Shown piece by piece: positions 8,698 through 18,332 of a DNA stretch of 64,000 bases (positions are counted from its first letter, which is position 1; every line of letters begins with the position of its first letter). Position numbers and translations under genes: made by a program. Below the pieces are notes generated by a model. The model was given only the letters and a program-made list of their open reading frames with translations, was not told where the DNA came from and did no database searches. The DNA lies in the NCBI GenBank assembly GCA_905221605.1, contig CAJNDS010000222.1, positions 1-64,000 on the forward strand, given 5' to 3'. Source of the stretch: Symbiodinium natans. Taxonomy: Eukaryota > Sar > Dinophyceae > Suessiales > Symbiodiniaceae.

Positions 8698-11600
8698 ATG
8701 GACATGATGCGGCGTCGCTCTGAGCCTGGACTGTCGCCAACGGCCAATGAAGCCGAAGGAAATCGTGGTGATGGGGGTGAAGATCGACAACAAATGGTAC
8801 AAGCACTGACAGATGGTAGGGAGGTTGCAATGATACAACCAACGCCTCAGGTGGAAAACGAAGTGGTTCCGGTTCAAGCAGCAAATCCTTTCTGGAGCGA
8901 GCGGGCTCAAGAAGAAATGAGACTTAGGCAGTCAAGGCCGGCAAGTCTTCCCGCGAGCGGAGGGGATAGGAGTGGTGAAGGTACGAGAAGACCGCCTTCG
9001 CTGCAAGATCTTTTGGGTCAGGAACCTGCACCTGTTGAGAGACCATCGTCAGGCTTAATGGGACAAATGGAACGAGGTACTATTGGTGGAGTGCAAGCCG
9101 ACGAAGAACTCATTCCTGATGTTAGTGGTGAAGAGCAATCTGAAGATATGGCGGTGGTGAAGCGTGCGCTGAAAGAGTTGCTTGTGCAGACAAAGGAGCT
9201 GGGGAACAGGTTGCATCGGGTGGAGGAAAAAAGCTATACCTCTGCTGCATCTGGGTCAGCTTCAAGGGCACGGAGCTCTGGAGTGGTGGACGCAAACACG
9301 GCATATCCTCTAGGAATGACTCCAGAGAAGCAGTACCTGCCAGGACAAGTTTTCTACACGGATGGTATGGGTGGTTTTTGGACTGTGTTGCCTGATGGGA
9401 CATGGCTGCCTATTGAGGGCTACGACCTGCCAAAGGGTTGTGATCTTCAATCCTTGCCTGGGTCCAGGAAGGGGGATGTTCAAGTGGAGGATGAAAAAGA
9501 AGTGCCAATGATGCATGTAGCTGAAGGGAAGAAACCCTCCAGATTGCCTCCATTGAATTACCCCACGGGAGGTCCTGCAAGTGGTGGATATGCAAGTGGA
9601 CCACCTGGTTTAACACATGTTCCGATTACTTCCGTGCCATCAGGTGTTGATGGTTCTGCCGCACCTGTGGGGAACCAGCCCGGTTTTGTTTCAGCTCGGG
9701 AAACTGCAACGCAAGAGAACTCAGCAGGATCGGGTGGATATACAATGGTGGATGATGTTCCGTATCGGTGGAAAATGGTCGCTGGGAAGTTGGAATTAGA
9801 AAAGGTTCCGCTCACAGCTGTTGCGCCCGGTATAGGACATGGACTACCTCAAGGGCCTGGTGGTAGGGTCAGTTTACCTCCTGGAGCAGTGGTGCCACGT
9901 GGTATGCCAATCACTGGTGATAGTTCTGGAACCGAACGTCCGGAGGCTCTCGGGAAGCATGTGATGAGCCTTCCAACTTTGGCAGACTACACACCAAGCA
10001 ATCCGACGGCACTGGGTGATTGGATCGCAATGATCGAACCAATGTTGTCTTCGCTGACAGATACAGGAAGAGTGTGGTGGCAATGCGTCTACTCAAAGGC
10101 ATATCAAGCGTATGCCAAATGGTTGAGTGTTTCTCCGCTGGAAAGGTTGGGCATCAAGGCTGAGCTGGAAGGGCTCAAAGTGGTTCAAACTGTGCATGTT
10201 TTGTTGGAGCAGAGAGCGGTGTCTTTGCTGCTACAGGCGATCCCGGAGAGATTGAAGACCGAGATCGTTTCCACTCGAATGTTGGGGTCAGTGATGATAT
10301 TTTACAAATTGCTGACGGTCTACCAACCAGGTGGAGCAAATGAGCGCAGCACAATGTTGAACTTCTTGGTGCAACCATCTCCAGCAACCTCGATCTCAGA
10401 GGCCATAAAGGGAGTGCGTCAATGGGCGCAATGGCGTTCCCGATTGAGGGAGTTGAGAGCGGCTGAGCCGGACGCTACCTTGCTTATCAAGGGATTGGAT
10501 GGTTTGTCATCCGCGTTGCTGGCGAAACACCCTACGGTTCATTTCAGAGTGGCATCCTTTCGGGAGAAATTGGGGGTGGACTACTCGCCGACCTCTGAAA
10601 CTGCGACAAAACTAGCTGAAATGTTACAGGCAGAGTTTGAACTGCTATTGCATAGTGCTGGTGAACAAGAGGTGAAGCAGGACTCGGACGCCAAGAAAAG
10701 GGCCAGGTTAAACAAGGCCCAAAAGGGAACTGGTGACGAGACAGAGGAGGGTGACAAAGGCAAAGGGAAAGGAAAAAGGTACAGCGGAGATGGTGAACGT
10801 CCTTTCTGTTGGATATATGGGAAGACCGATGCGGGGTGCAAGTTCGGATCCCGCTGCAAATTTCGCCATGACAAAGACTCCCTTGAACGAGGAAGATGTT
10901 TTGAGTGTGGGGCCGTTGGCCATCTGCAGCCGCAATGTCCATATAAGGATGGTGCAAGTTCCAATGTGGACTCAAATCCTGAGAGGAGTAGATCTAAAGG
11001 GAATTCTCCCAAAGGGGGAAAGGGCGGCAAAGGTGCGAAATGGGGAAATGCCAAAAAGGCAGAGGTAGCTGAAGGGGGAGATGAGACGGCTAATGCGGGA
11101 TTGGATAAAGGTTCTGCAAGTCCCTCATCGCCATCAACGGCCAATCAGGTCCTTGTTGAAGCGTTAGAGGTGCTGAAATCTATGAAGCTGTCATCAGAAC
11201 AGTCGGCATCAAACGGGGATCCCAGTATTCGAATGTTATGTGGCTCTGGGCTGCTTCAGCAGGAAGGGAGAGTGGCGTTGGTGGATACAGCTGCTACGCA
11301 TCTTGCGCGGACGCTTTTTCCATGGGAATGTTTACCAGACACTACTGTTATGGTGCAAAGCGCGCTTGGTGGTGTGACAATGAGGATTACAGAGAAAGGG
11401 ACGTTGATTAGGGAAGACAATGGGCCCCTGATTATCCCTCTCTGGTTGATTTTGGAGTTTGGGGCGAACCTCACTGTGATCAATGGGATGTGTCACGTGG
11501 GTGCAAAATCTTCGCTGGACCAGCTCTTGTGGTTTGAACATGGCTGTTTGGTTATGGATTACAAAACAGCTGAAAAAATGGTTTTGCATGCTGAAAGGCA

Positions 11601-14600
11601 GCGTGCGTCTTGGTCCCATTCTCAATGGAGGAATGGAAGGGCGGACTGTGGAGTCGGTTCGTCGGATGCCACGTTGTTGCCGAAGCAGGGAGAAGGCCGA
11701 GGAGTATGCGTTCTACATGTGGCCAGGGTTTCTGACACCAATGAGTGTTCGGGAATGGGCATGTTGGACTCGGGAGCATCACATCCTCTCAGATCACTTC
11801 GTCCTGGAGAACAGCTTCCGCAGCAAAAGGTGTTGGTGTCTTTAGCTGTTGGATCTCGGGAGATGTGTATTACCCCAGGTGGGACCCTGGTAACTCCTGA
11901 AATGGTAGATCCACTAGTGCCAATTGGCAAAGCGAGCGCCTTGGTTGGTCTCAGAGTTCAGTGGCGTGGTGGCAAGTGCACAGCCTCACATCCTGTTCTG
12001 GGGGAACTTCGCGTTCGTGATCTGAATGGGTGCCCTTGTTTAGAAAAGGAGGTGGCGCTTCAGATCATTGATGAAATGGATTGGTGCTCCCCAAAGCAAG
12101 CTTTGAAGGTGGCACGTATGGTTCAAGGGTGTCCGAATACGGACAACGAGGTGGCTGTAAAAACGTCGTTGCAAAGCGCAGCGCGGACAGCGTCAGCGAA
12201 TGAGGAGGAGTTCGTCCAGGCATGCTGGCGATTTCTTCGGTGGTATTATGGGGATATACCAGAAAATATGCTGATGGAGCTGTTGCCACGTGGAGATATT
12301 GCGGCGTTGCCTTTCAACCGTCATAAAAGGAGACGGCTGGCACGAGCAAAAAGGGTGGTGGTACACCTATTTTCGGGAAAACAAAAATGGCATTTTCCCA
12401 GTCGGGATGTGGAGGTACTGGAGCTGGATTTGACAAAAGGCGGTGACCTACATAATTCGAGCGTCTGGAAGTATCTTCTGCATCTGGCGGCTGAAGGAAA
12501 GGTGGTTGCTGTGGTTGGAGGACCTCCATGCAGGACAGTGTCAAGGTTGAGAGGTGAAGACGGTGGTCCACCTGTATTACGCCGGCGCTGTGGGCCTGAA
12601 CGGTTGGGATTAAAGAGTCTTCCTTGGCCACATCAAGAATTAGCTCAAAAGGATGGTGTTTTACTTCTGAAGATGCTTTTCCTATATGACGTGGCGGTGC
12701 ATTCAAGGTGTGGAACTGCTGAAGTCATCAATGGAAGTTCTGTCTTCTTTGGCATGGAAAGCCCTGGGGACCCTGAACTCATAGGGAAGGATTTCTCTCA
12801 GAACGGCAAAACGGTCTTGAGTGCTGAGGATCTGGTGGATGGTTCTCAGGAAGGGCTCTCAAGTCCTACCTTCTGGAGTTGGCCAGAGGTGAAAAGCTTT
12901 TGTGAGCGTTATGGAATGTACGCTGCACACTTTGATCAAGGAGCATTGGGACATGCTCTGGTGAAACCTACGACTTTCCTGGTGTCTGATATGGAACTAT
13001 GGGAATCGTTGGAACAGGTTCGCGTGGTTGTTCCGTGGTCGGCAACATTCGCTTCTACCCTGGAAGAGCGTATTGGACAATCCTCTATATGGGCGCGATG
13101 GGCGTTTGGATTGGTTAAAAGAATACGTCACAGGTTGGCACAATGGTTGCATGAGAGCGATGCTGAACGGGAAGCTATGGTGTTAAAAAAAGAAGAACGA
13201 GAAGGGACGTTACGGAGGTTGACGACTGAGGAGCGAGCTTTCCGTGACCATTGCCTAAGGGGGCATATTCCTTTCAGACGTGATTGTCAAATCTGTGTGT
13301 CTGCCGCTGGAAAAGAGCGTCGCCATTTGAGGCGAAAGCATGGGGATGCTTACACTTTATCATTGGACTTAGCGGGTCCATACAAGTGTTCGAAGGATGC
13401 TCACCAGCAGAAGCCACGACACGCTGTTATTGGTGTGTATCAATTTCCAATGTTGGATCCCAATGTGGGTCGCCCTCCAGAAAAGGAGGAAGATGCGGAT
13501 GAGGTGGAAGATCACGTGGCAGATGAAGGTGCTGGTGTTGGAGAATGGTTAGGCGATGCAGTCGCGAACTTCGAGGAGGAAGGCTCTGCACCGGTGGAAC
13601 CTGCGCCAGTTCTGGAGGCGGAGGTGTTGAAAATTCAAGCTTCTGAGAAATCCTGGAAGGAACTGAAGGACCACTTGACCCAACCTGTCCGTATGATCAA
13701 CTTCGTTATGGTGGAGCCGATTGTGGATAAACAGCAAACAACTGTTTTGTCGGCAGTTCAAAGGATGATGGTGCGCTTGCAGAGACATGGGTATCCGGTG
13801 TTGAGAATCCACTCAGATCGAGCGGGGGAGTTTGTCAATGCACGCTTCCGGTCCTTTTGTGAAACTCGTCTGATATATAGGACCACTGGTGATCCTGGAG
13901 TCCCGCAAACAAATGGGCGCGCTGAAGCATGTGTGGGTTTATTCAAACGTGGTGTCAGGTCGCTCTTAAAGGAGGCGCGACTCGGGCCGGCGTACTGGGC
14001 ACTGGCTGCTCGCCATTGGTCAATGTTACGGTGGCAGAAAGCTGAAAGGGAGTTGGGGTTAAATCCTAAAGCATTGCTTCCTTTTGGTGCTCAGATTCAA
14101 GTCAAACGTCGTCCGTGGGAGTTGCTGGGTCCGGATGGAACAAAGAAAGGTCGGCAATGGGTCGATCGTACGCAGCCTGCGCTTCTTTTGGGTCCATGCG
14201 ATGACCTACCTGGTGGTTATTGGGTGGAAGCTCAAGGGACTGCAAAAGATCCGGATGAACTGGTGTTATTTCCCTGCACTACGATTTTTTCCAATATAAA
14301 GGAACCGCCTGAATTGGAGCTGGAAGGGGTGGTAGAAGAACAGGAGCCTTCTCCTCCAGAGCATCGTCTCAAGGGGAAAAAACCGGCGCTTCGGTTTGCT
14401 GATGAGGAAGGACCTCCTTTACCTCCGCCTCGCGATCCTCCAGTTCGCCATCGGTTGATGGAGAAAAGCCCGGCCTCTTCACTGCGTGGTCATGTGGGCT
14501 CCTTGCGCTTGCTTCGCAAGCGGGGGGAGAGTCCGCCCTTAGAAATTTTCGAGGATGACATGCAGGGTCTGGGGGAGCTGGAAGAAAATGCAGATGTTGA

Positions 14601-17600
14601 GGACAATGTTCCTGGTGATGAGTATTGGCCGACTTGCTGTTCTCCTCATGAAAATGCTTATTTGGTCTGCAAAAGTGAGACTGCTGGGGATGGAACACAG
14701 TTGGAAAAAGAAGAGCAAAAAGCCAAGTCAATGTATGAAAGGTCTATGTATGATTACGTGGACTGCGAGGAGCTTTTGGAAGGGATTGTATACCCAAAGA
14801 GGGTGAATCGAAGAGGTGGTATCAACAATTGGTGCGCAAGTACGCGAGCTCTGGTGTTGGGCCACTATACTCATGGCGGAGTGTGTGGTATCACAAAAGA
14901 GACTCATCGAAGACCATGGCTATGTCGTTATTTGGCATCATTCGTGAGGCACCACAATCCTGAAGCCAAATTTTCTGCTCTTCAGATCTCATGCAATGCT
15001 CCGGTGTCATTGCATAGGGATAGTCACAATGAAAAGCATTGCTGCAATTATGTGTGTGGCTTTGGTGACTATAAAGATGGTCAGCTGTGGGTTGAGGATG
15101 AAAAGGTCTTAGAGGAAGGAGCTGAAGTGGTGGAGCAATCCTATGGGAAGAAAGTCTTACCTGGAAAATTGGTGGATATCCACTGGAACTTCATGTCGTT
15201 CTTTCCGAGAAAGCTGCATGGTCCTATGCCTTGGAAAGGGAACAGGGTATCCTTGACAGGGTACACACCTGTTTTTATGGAGCGTTTGAGCTACAAGGAT
15301 AGGTGCTATCTTCTCCAATGCAAGTTTCCTCTTCCGGAACCACAGGCTGAAGAAGGTGAAAAAAGGAAGTGGTTAAAAATGACGTTGAAAGAGACCTCGC
15401 TGGACGACCTTGCAGAAGAAGTCGACTACGCTGTGTTCGAAGCGCATCAATGGGCTCTAGAAGAGCATTTGAGTATTCGACGCCTAATTGCTGAACAGGA
15501 ATGTTGCATCTTGGACGAGTTCCATGGATCGGCCAATGAGTCGAGTGAAGAAAAAGGATCAGAGACTAGAGAATGGCTGGTTAAAGCAAAAAGGGCTGAG
15601 GAACAGCTATCGAAGTTTTTGGTCAAAGCAGCTCAAGTTCAGCAAATGGTACAAGAAAATACCGCGCTTGAGGCAGCGGAGGAGGTTGAGTTCCTGCAAA
15701 CAAAAACAATCCCTACACAAGAAGCCATGCAAGAACTGGAAAAGTGGAGGGAATCATTGTCGGACGAGGTGACGTCTTTGGTGAAAGAGTTGGAGGTGGT
15801 GGAACCAACAACTCAAGAAAAGCTGGACAAATTGGCGGAAGAGCCTAATGCACCGGTGATTGAGTACGTTCCCAGTCTGGTGGTGTTTACCCGGAAGCAA
15901 GGGACAGGGAGGCGACGTGCCCGTATCTGTGCATGTGGAAACTTCATTTCGTCAACGGCAGCTACAGAATATGAAGGGCCGAGGTCACTCAGTCGTCACT
16001 CGCTGTACGCTCCAGGCTTAGATTCAACTACATTCAGGTGTCAAGTGAGGCACGCAGCATATATGGTATGGATCATCGCTGGCTTAGACATTTCCAAAGC
16101 TTTTCTGACGGCGCCGATGAATAGGGCGCAAAGAGAAGGGCGTTTGGTGGTGGTGCAGCCCCCAAGGGCGGCGGTGAAACTGGGTCTTTGCACAAAGGAG
16201 GAGCGGTGGATTGTGAGAAAGGCCTTGTACGGTTTGGCCGAAAGTCCTGCAGCATGGGTGGAGTGGCGAGACCAACGTCTTCAAGGTATGTCTTGGGTGT
16301 CAAAGGATGGACAAGCAATGAGCTTTCAGAGGTCCAATGCAGACCCAAGTCTGTTCCTTATTATGGCACAAGAAAAGCCGGAAGGTGCAAGCAAGTTGGT
16401 AGGGACAATGGGTCTTTACGTGGATGATTTTTTGATGGCTGGGACTATGACAGTGCTCCGGGAGGCCTTGGAACAGATTAGGAAGGAGTGGAAAACTTCT
16501 GAACCCGAGTTCTGTGGTCCAGGCTGCGGTGATGGATTCCTGAAGTTTTTGGGTGTCCAAATCTGGTATCGAAATGGCAGCTTCTTTCTCAACCAGGAGG
16601 ACTTTGTGAGAGATTTGCTGAACCGACGAGGGTATCAGATCGATGAAACTGGAAAAGGGAGTAACCTGCCAATGGTGAAAGAAACTCCAGGTGAAGAAGA
16701 GGAGGTGGATATTCCTTCCTTGCGAGCGGCTCAAGGTGCCGTAGGGGAGTTCCTCTGGGTGGCAATCAAAACTCGACCTGATTTGGCGTTCTGCACGAGC
16801 CAGTTGTCTTTGTGGACATCCCGAAGGCCACGATTTGTGGTTAAAAAGGCTGAGGAAGTTTTCCGATACCTTGCTGCAACTCCAACGTTAGGCTTGACGT
16901 TCGGAGCAATCGCAACATGCGAAAAAGAAAGGAATGAGGTGTTGCGTTATGGACGAGGTGTTAAGGTGGTGGAGTCCTACGCGGATGCCAGCTTTGCAGC
17001 AGGTGAAAATGAAAAGAGCCACTCAGGAGCGGTGGTGGTGTGGGGTGACTGTCCAGTGATGTGGGCAACACAAAGACAATCAACGGTGGCTTTAAGTACA
17101 GCTGAAGCTGAATTACATGCGTCCATAGAGGGAGCAACGATGATTCAGTCGTGCACCCCTATAATTGCCGCTTTGGTTGGAACAGGTGAAGAATCGCTGC
17201 AAAAAGTGCTGTATACAGATTCGGTTTCAACGTGCTCGATCATTCAATATCCTGCTGGAAGCTGGAGAACAAGACACCTGAGAATTCGAGCAGCCGGTGT
17301 CAGGTCTCTGGTGGACCGTGGTTATATGGTGATAGCGCACCTTCGCGGTGAGTATATGATCGCTGACCTGTTGACTAAGTTAATGAGTGGACAGGTGTAC
17401 GCAAAGCAAAAGGCACTTTGGGGTCTCAGACTGTTGGTTCAAGGAACTGACTTGAAAAAAGCCTCGCTTGCAATGGCGGTCATGATGGTGGCTGCATCTC
17501 TGCAAGGGATGGCAACTGGTGGCGAAGAAGTGTCCACGGCTGGATTCTTTTGCTCAGAAGAAGGGGTGTGCAAGGTCGCCAACACGTCTACGGTGATGGT

Positions 17601-17973
17601 TCTGGCTCAAGGTATTGAAATGGTTGTCAACAATTCAGACCTTGTTGCGTATTTGGTGGCAGCAATTATACTCTGGGAACTGGCATGGTGCCTCTTTCGA
17701 CGGCTGTATAAATGGCTGTGGATCAAGAAAGCGGTGGTTATTCCTGCGAGTGCCACTTTGTATACAACAGTGGGTGGGAACTGTATGCACGCAAGCAGTG
17801 ACTGTGATGTTCTGCGATATTCACAGCCCAGGGCTAAGACGCTTTGTAAGCATTGCCTCAAGGATGGCTGGGTGGTGAATGCTGAGTTCCTTGGTGAGGA
17901 ACGGGCCGCTGGAACGTGCATTTTTCAAGTACGAGGTGAAGAAATCCTCAATGGTAAAGGATTCAGCCAATGA
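8698..17973 (+). CDS. Gag-Pol polyprotein with extra methyltransferase-like and oxygenase-like domains
   Basis: The first ATG of the frame is at 8698 (a longer frame opens at 8668 only with TTG), giving about 3091 residues with no stop. In order: gag/capsid region to about 700; CCCH finger C704/C714/C720/H724; gag knuckle C734/C737/H742/C747; two retropepsin-like motifs, VDTAATH at 862-868 and LDSGASH at 1023-1029; a C5-methyltransferase-like stretch about 1220-1430 (HLFSG 1223, GGPPC 1274-1278, MESPGDP 1353, KPTTF 1423); integrase with H1518/H1523/C1530/C1533 and D1557/D1707/E1743 (exact D-35-E spacing); a 2OG-Fe(II)-oxygenase-like stretch about 2020-2240 (H2106, D2108, H2174, R2183); coiled coil about 2275-2390; reverse transcriptase (D2464, YVDD 2574-2577, KALYGL); RNase H (D2763, E2803/E2805, D2841, RTRHLRIR); then hydrophobic segments near 2923-2940 and 2983-3004 and a Cys/His-rich tail (C3029, H3031, C3036, C3050, C3053). 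Copia polyproteins are usually 1300-1500 residues, so this is about twice normal. Confidence 0.9.
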   Translation: MDMMRRRSEPGLSPTANEAEGNRGDGGEDRQQMVQALTDGREVAMIQPTPQVENEVVPVQAANPFWSERAQEEMRLRQSRPASLPASGGDRSGEGTRRPPSLQDLLGQEPAPVERPSSGLMGQMERGTIGGVQADEELIPDVSGEEQSEDMAVVKRALKELLVQTKELGNRLHRVEEKSYTSAASGSASRARSSGVVDANTAYPLGMTPEKQYLPGQVFYTDGMGGFWTVLPDGTWLPIEGYDLPKGCDLQSLPGSRKGDVQVEDEKEVPMMHVAEGKKPSRLPPLNYPTGGPASGGYASGPPGLTHVPITSVPSGVDGSAAPVGNQPGFVSARETATQENSAGSGGYTMVDDVPYRWKMVAGKLELEKVPLTAVAPGIGHGLPQGPGGRVSLPPGAVVPRGMPITGDSSGTERPEALGKHVMSLPTLADYTPSNPTALGDWIAMIEPMLSSLTDTGRVWWQCVYSKAYQAYAKWLSVSPLERLGIKAELEGLKVVQTVHVLLEQRAVSLLLQAIPERLKTEIVSTRMLGSVMIFYKLLTVYQPGGANERSTMLNFLVQPSPATSISEAIKGVRQWAQWRSRLRELRAAEPDATLLIKGLDGLSSALLAKHPTVHFRVASFREKLGVDYSPTSETATKLAEMLQAEFELLLHSAGEQEVKQDSDAKKRARLNKAQKGTGDETEEGDKGKGKGKRYSGDGERPFCWIYGKTDAGCKFGSRCKFRHDKDSLERGRCFECGAVGHLQPQCPYKDGASSNVDSNPERSRSKGNSPKGGKGGKGAKWGNAKKAEVAEGGDETANAGLDKGSASPSSPSTANQVLVEALEVLKSMKLSSEQSASNGDPSIRMLCGSGLLQQEGRVALVDTAATHLARTLFPWECLPDTTVMVQSALGGVTMRITEKGTLIREDNGPLIIPLWLILEFGANLTVINGMCHVGAKSSLDQLLWFEHGCLVMDYKTAEKMVLHAERQRASWSHSQWRNGRADCGVGSSDATLLPKQGEGRGVCVLHVARVSDTNECSGMGMLDSGASHPLRSLRPGEQLPQQKVLVSLAVGSREMCITPGGTLVTPEMVDPLVPIGKASALVGLRVQWRGGKCTASHPVLGELRVRDLNGCPCLEKEVALQIIDEMDWCSPKQALKVARMVQGCPNTDNEVAVKTSLQSAARTASANEEEFVQACWRFLRWYYGDIPENMLMELLPRGDIAALPFNRHKRRRLARAKRVVVHLFSGKQKWHFPSRDVEVLELDLTKGGDLHNSSVWKYLLHLAAEGKVVAVVGGPPCRTVSRLRGEDGGPPVLRRRCGPERLGLKSLPWPHQELAQKDGVLLLKMLFLYDVAVHSRCGTAEVINGSSVFFGMESPGDPELIGKDFSQNGKTVLSAEDLVDGSQEGLSSPTFWSWPEVKSFCERYGMYAAHFDQGALGHALVKPTTFLVSDMELWESLEQVRVVVPWSATFASTLEERIGQSSIWARWAFGLVKRIRHRLAQWLHESDAEREAMVLKKEEREGTLRRLTTEERAFRDHCLRGHIPFRRDCQICVSAAGKERRHLRRKHGDAYTLSLDLAGPYKCSKDAHQQKPRHAVIGVYQFPMLDPNVGRPPEKEEDADEVEDHVADEGAGVGEWLGDAVANFEEEGSAPVEPAPVLEAEVLKIQASEKSWKELKDHLTQPVRMINFVMVEPIVDKQQTTVLSAVQRMMVRLQRHGYPVLRIHSDRAGEFVNARFRSFCETRLIYRTTGDPGVPQTNGRAEACVGLFKRGVRSLLKEARLGPAYWALAARHWSMLRWQKAERELGLNPKALLPFGAQIQVKRRPWELLGPDGTKKGRQWVDRTQPALLLGPCDDLPGGYWVEAQGTAKDPDELVLFPCTTIFSNIKEPPELELEGVVEEQEPSPPEHRLKGKKPALRFADEEGPPLPPPRDPPVRHRLMEKSPASSLRGHVGSLRLLRKRGESPPLEIFEDDMQGLGELEENADVEDNVPGDEYWPTCCSPHENAYLVCKSETAGDGTQLEKEEQKAKSMYERSMYDYVDCEELLEGIVYPKRVNRRGGINNWCASTRALVLGHYTHGGVCGITKETHRRPWLCRYLASFVRHHNPEAKFSALQISCNAPVSLHRDSHNEKHCCNYVCGFGDYKDGQLWVEDEKVLEEGAEVVEQSYGKKVLPGKLVDIHWNFMSFFPRKLHGPMPWKGNRVSLTGYTPVFMERLSYKDRCYLLQCKFPLPEPQAEEGEKRKWLKMTLKETSLDDLAEEVDYAVFEAHQWALEEHLSIRRLIAEQECCILDEFHGSANESSEEKGSETREWLVKAKRAEEQLSKFLVKAAQVQQMVQENTALEAAEEVEFLQTKTIPTQEAMQELEKWRESLSDEVTSLVKELEVVEPTTQEKLDKLAEEPNAPVIEYVPSLVVFTRKQGTGRRRARICACGNFISSTAATEYEGPRSLSRHSLYAPGLDSTTFRCQVRHAAYMVWIIAGLDISKAFLTAPMNRAQREGRLVVVQPPRAAVKLGLCTKEERWIVRKALYGLAESPAAWVEWRDQRLQGMSWVSKDGQAMSFQRSNADPSLFLIMAQEKPEGASKLVGTMGLYVDDFLMAGTMTVLREALEQIRKEWKTSEPEFCGPGCGDGFLKFLGVQIWYRNGSFFLNQEDFVRDLLNRRGYQIDETGKGSNLPMVKETPGEEEEVDIPSLRAAQGAVGEFLWVAIKTRPDLAFCTSQLSLWTSRRPRFVVKKAEEVFRYLAATPTLGLTFGAIATCEKERNEVLRYGRGVKVVESYADASFAAGENEKSHSGAVVVWGDCPVMWATQRQSTVALSTAEAELHASIEGATMIQSCTPIIAALVGTGEESLQKVLYTDSVSTCSIIQYPAGSWRTRHLRIRAAGVRSLVDRGYMVIAHLRGEYMIADLLTKLMSGQVYAKQKALWGLRLLVQGTDLKKASLAMAVMMVAASLQGMATGGEEVSTAGFFCSEEGVCKVANTSTVMVLAQGIEMVVNNSDLVAYLVAAIILWELAWCLFRRLYKWLWIKKAVVIPASATLYTTVGGNCMHASSDCDVLRYSQPRAKTLCKHCLKDGWVVNAEFLGEERAAGTCIFQVRGEEILNGKGFSQ
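11260..12100 (+). other. Duplicated retropepsin domain within the polyprotein
   Basis: Two stretches align without large gaps. The first has VDTAATHLAR ... VQSALGGVTMRIT ... GTL; the second has LDSGASHPLR ... VSLAVGSREMCIT ... GTL. The second keeps the DSGAS active-site form of copia proteases; the first has Ala for the usual Gly (DTAAT). Likely a tandem duplication with one copy altered. Confidence 0.7.
12355..13000 (+). other. DNA C5-methyltransferase-like domain within the polyprotein
   Basis: HLFSG resembles motif I, VVGGPPCRTVS resembles motif IV with its catalytic Cys (usual form GGPPCQxFS), FGMESPGDP sits where motif VI (ENV) is expected, and GHALVKPTTF resembles the late motif of phage-type enzymes (KPTDIWTN-like). 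Gln to Arg after the Cys, Asn to Ser in motif VI and no clear QxRxR motif mean activity is doubtful. It lies between protease and integrase. Confidence 0.55.
14750..15420 (+). other. 2-oxoglutarate/Fe(II)-dioxygenase-like domain within the polyprotein
   Basis: SLHRDSHN (HxD) followed by GQLWVEDE, then 66 residues after the Asp a distal His (KLHGPMPW) and Arg nine residues later (GNRVSLTGY) match the HxD...H...R signature of the double-stranded beta-helix oxygenases. It lies between integrase and reverse transcriptase, where copia elements normally have only a linker. The substrate is unknown; a modified nucleobase is one possibility. Confidence 0.55.
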
Positions 17974-18092
17974 GCTGAAGGTTCGTCCTGGATGACGTTA
18001 AACCATAATGTGCATTTCAAGCAGCTGGCTGCTGCCTAAATGGCGGTTTTTGGCCAAAGAACGGCATCTCCAATGTGTCCTAGGAAATCCTA

Positions 18093-18104
18093 GGACAGGG
18101 GGAG
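18093..18104 (+). promoter_or_regulatory. Polypurine tract
   Basis: GGACAGGGGGAG directly precedes the 3' LTR, where plus-strand DNA synthesis is primed. Confidence 0.8.
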
Positions 18105-18332
18105 TGCGGAGCTGCAACTGGTATTGTAGAAAAGAGTTGGTGATGGGAGTTGAAGGGGTCAATGAACCCGGATATTTTTGGCTCAAGGCTCAAGAAACGT
18201 GGGCAATGCGCCCTACGGAAAAGGTGTGTTTGGTTGTGCTTTGGGTTTTGTCTTCGGTTGTTCCAGGGGAATCAAGGGCTTCTGTTGGGGCTGACTGTTT
18301 TGTTCCCTGTCCTCCTTCGGTTGCCCCCCGTA
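18105..18332 (+). repeat. 3' LTR (228 bp)
   Basis: Same sequence as 8408-8635, including the spliced-leader relic (18168-18194). Followed by the right target duplication CCCTA (18333-18337) and the interrupted telomere-like array. Confidence 0.92.

Larger units (their letters stand above)
8408..18332 (+). mobile_element. Intact Ty1/copia-like LTR retrotransposon
   Basis: Complete element of 9925 bp: LTRs 8408-8635 and 18105-18332, primer-binding site 8636-8647, polyprotein 8698-17973, polypurine tract 18093-18104, target duplication CCCTA. Domain order gag - protease - integrase - reverse transcriptase - RNase H is that of Ty1/copia (integrase before RT). The identical LTRs and unbroken frame indicate a very recent insertion. 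It sits in a telomere-like array, antisense to the surrounding gene block. Confidence 0.93.

Noticed and set aside
9122-17921. Many ORFs of 60-190 codons on minus and in other plus frames within the retrotransposon
   Set aside because: Shadows of the long polyprotein frame.
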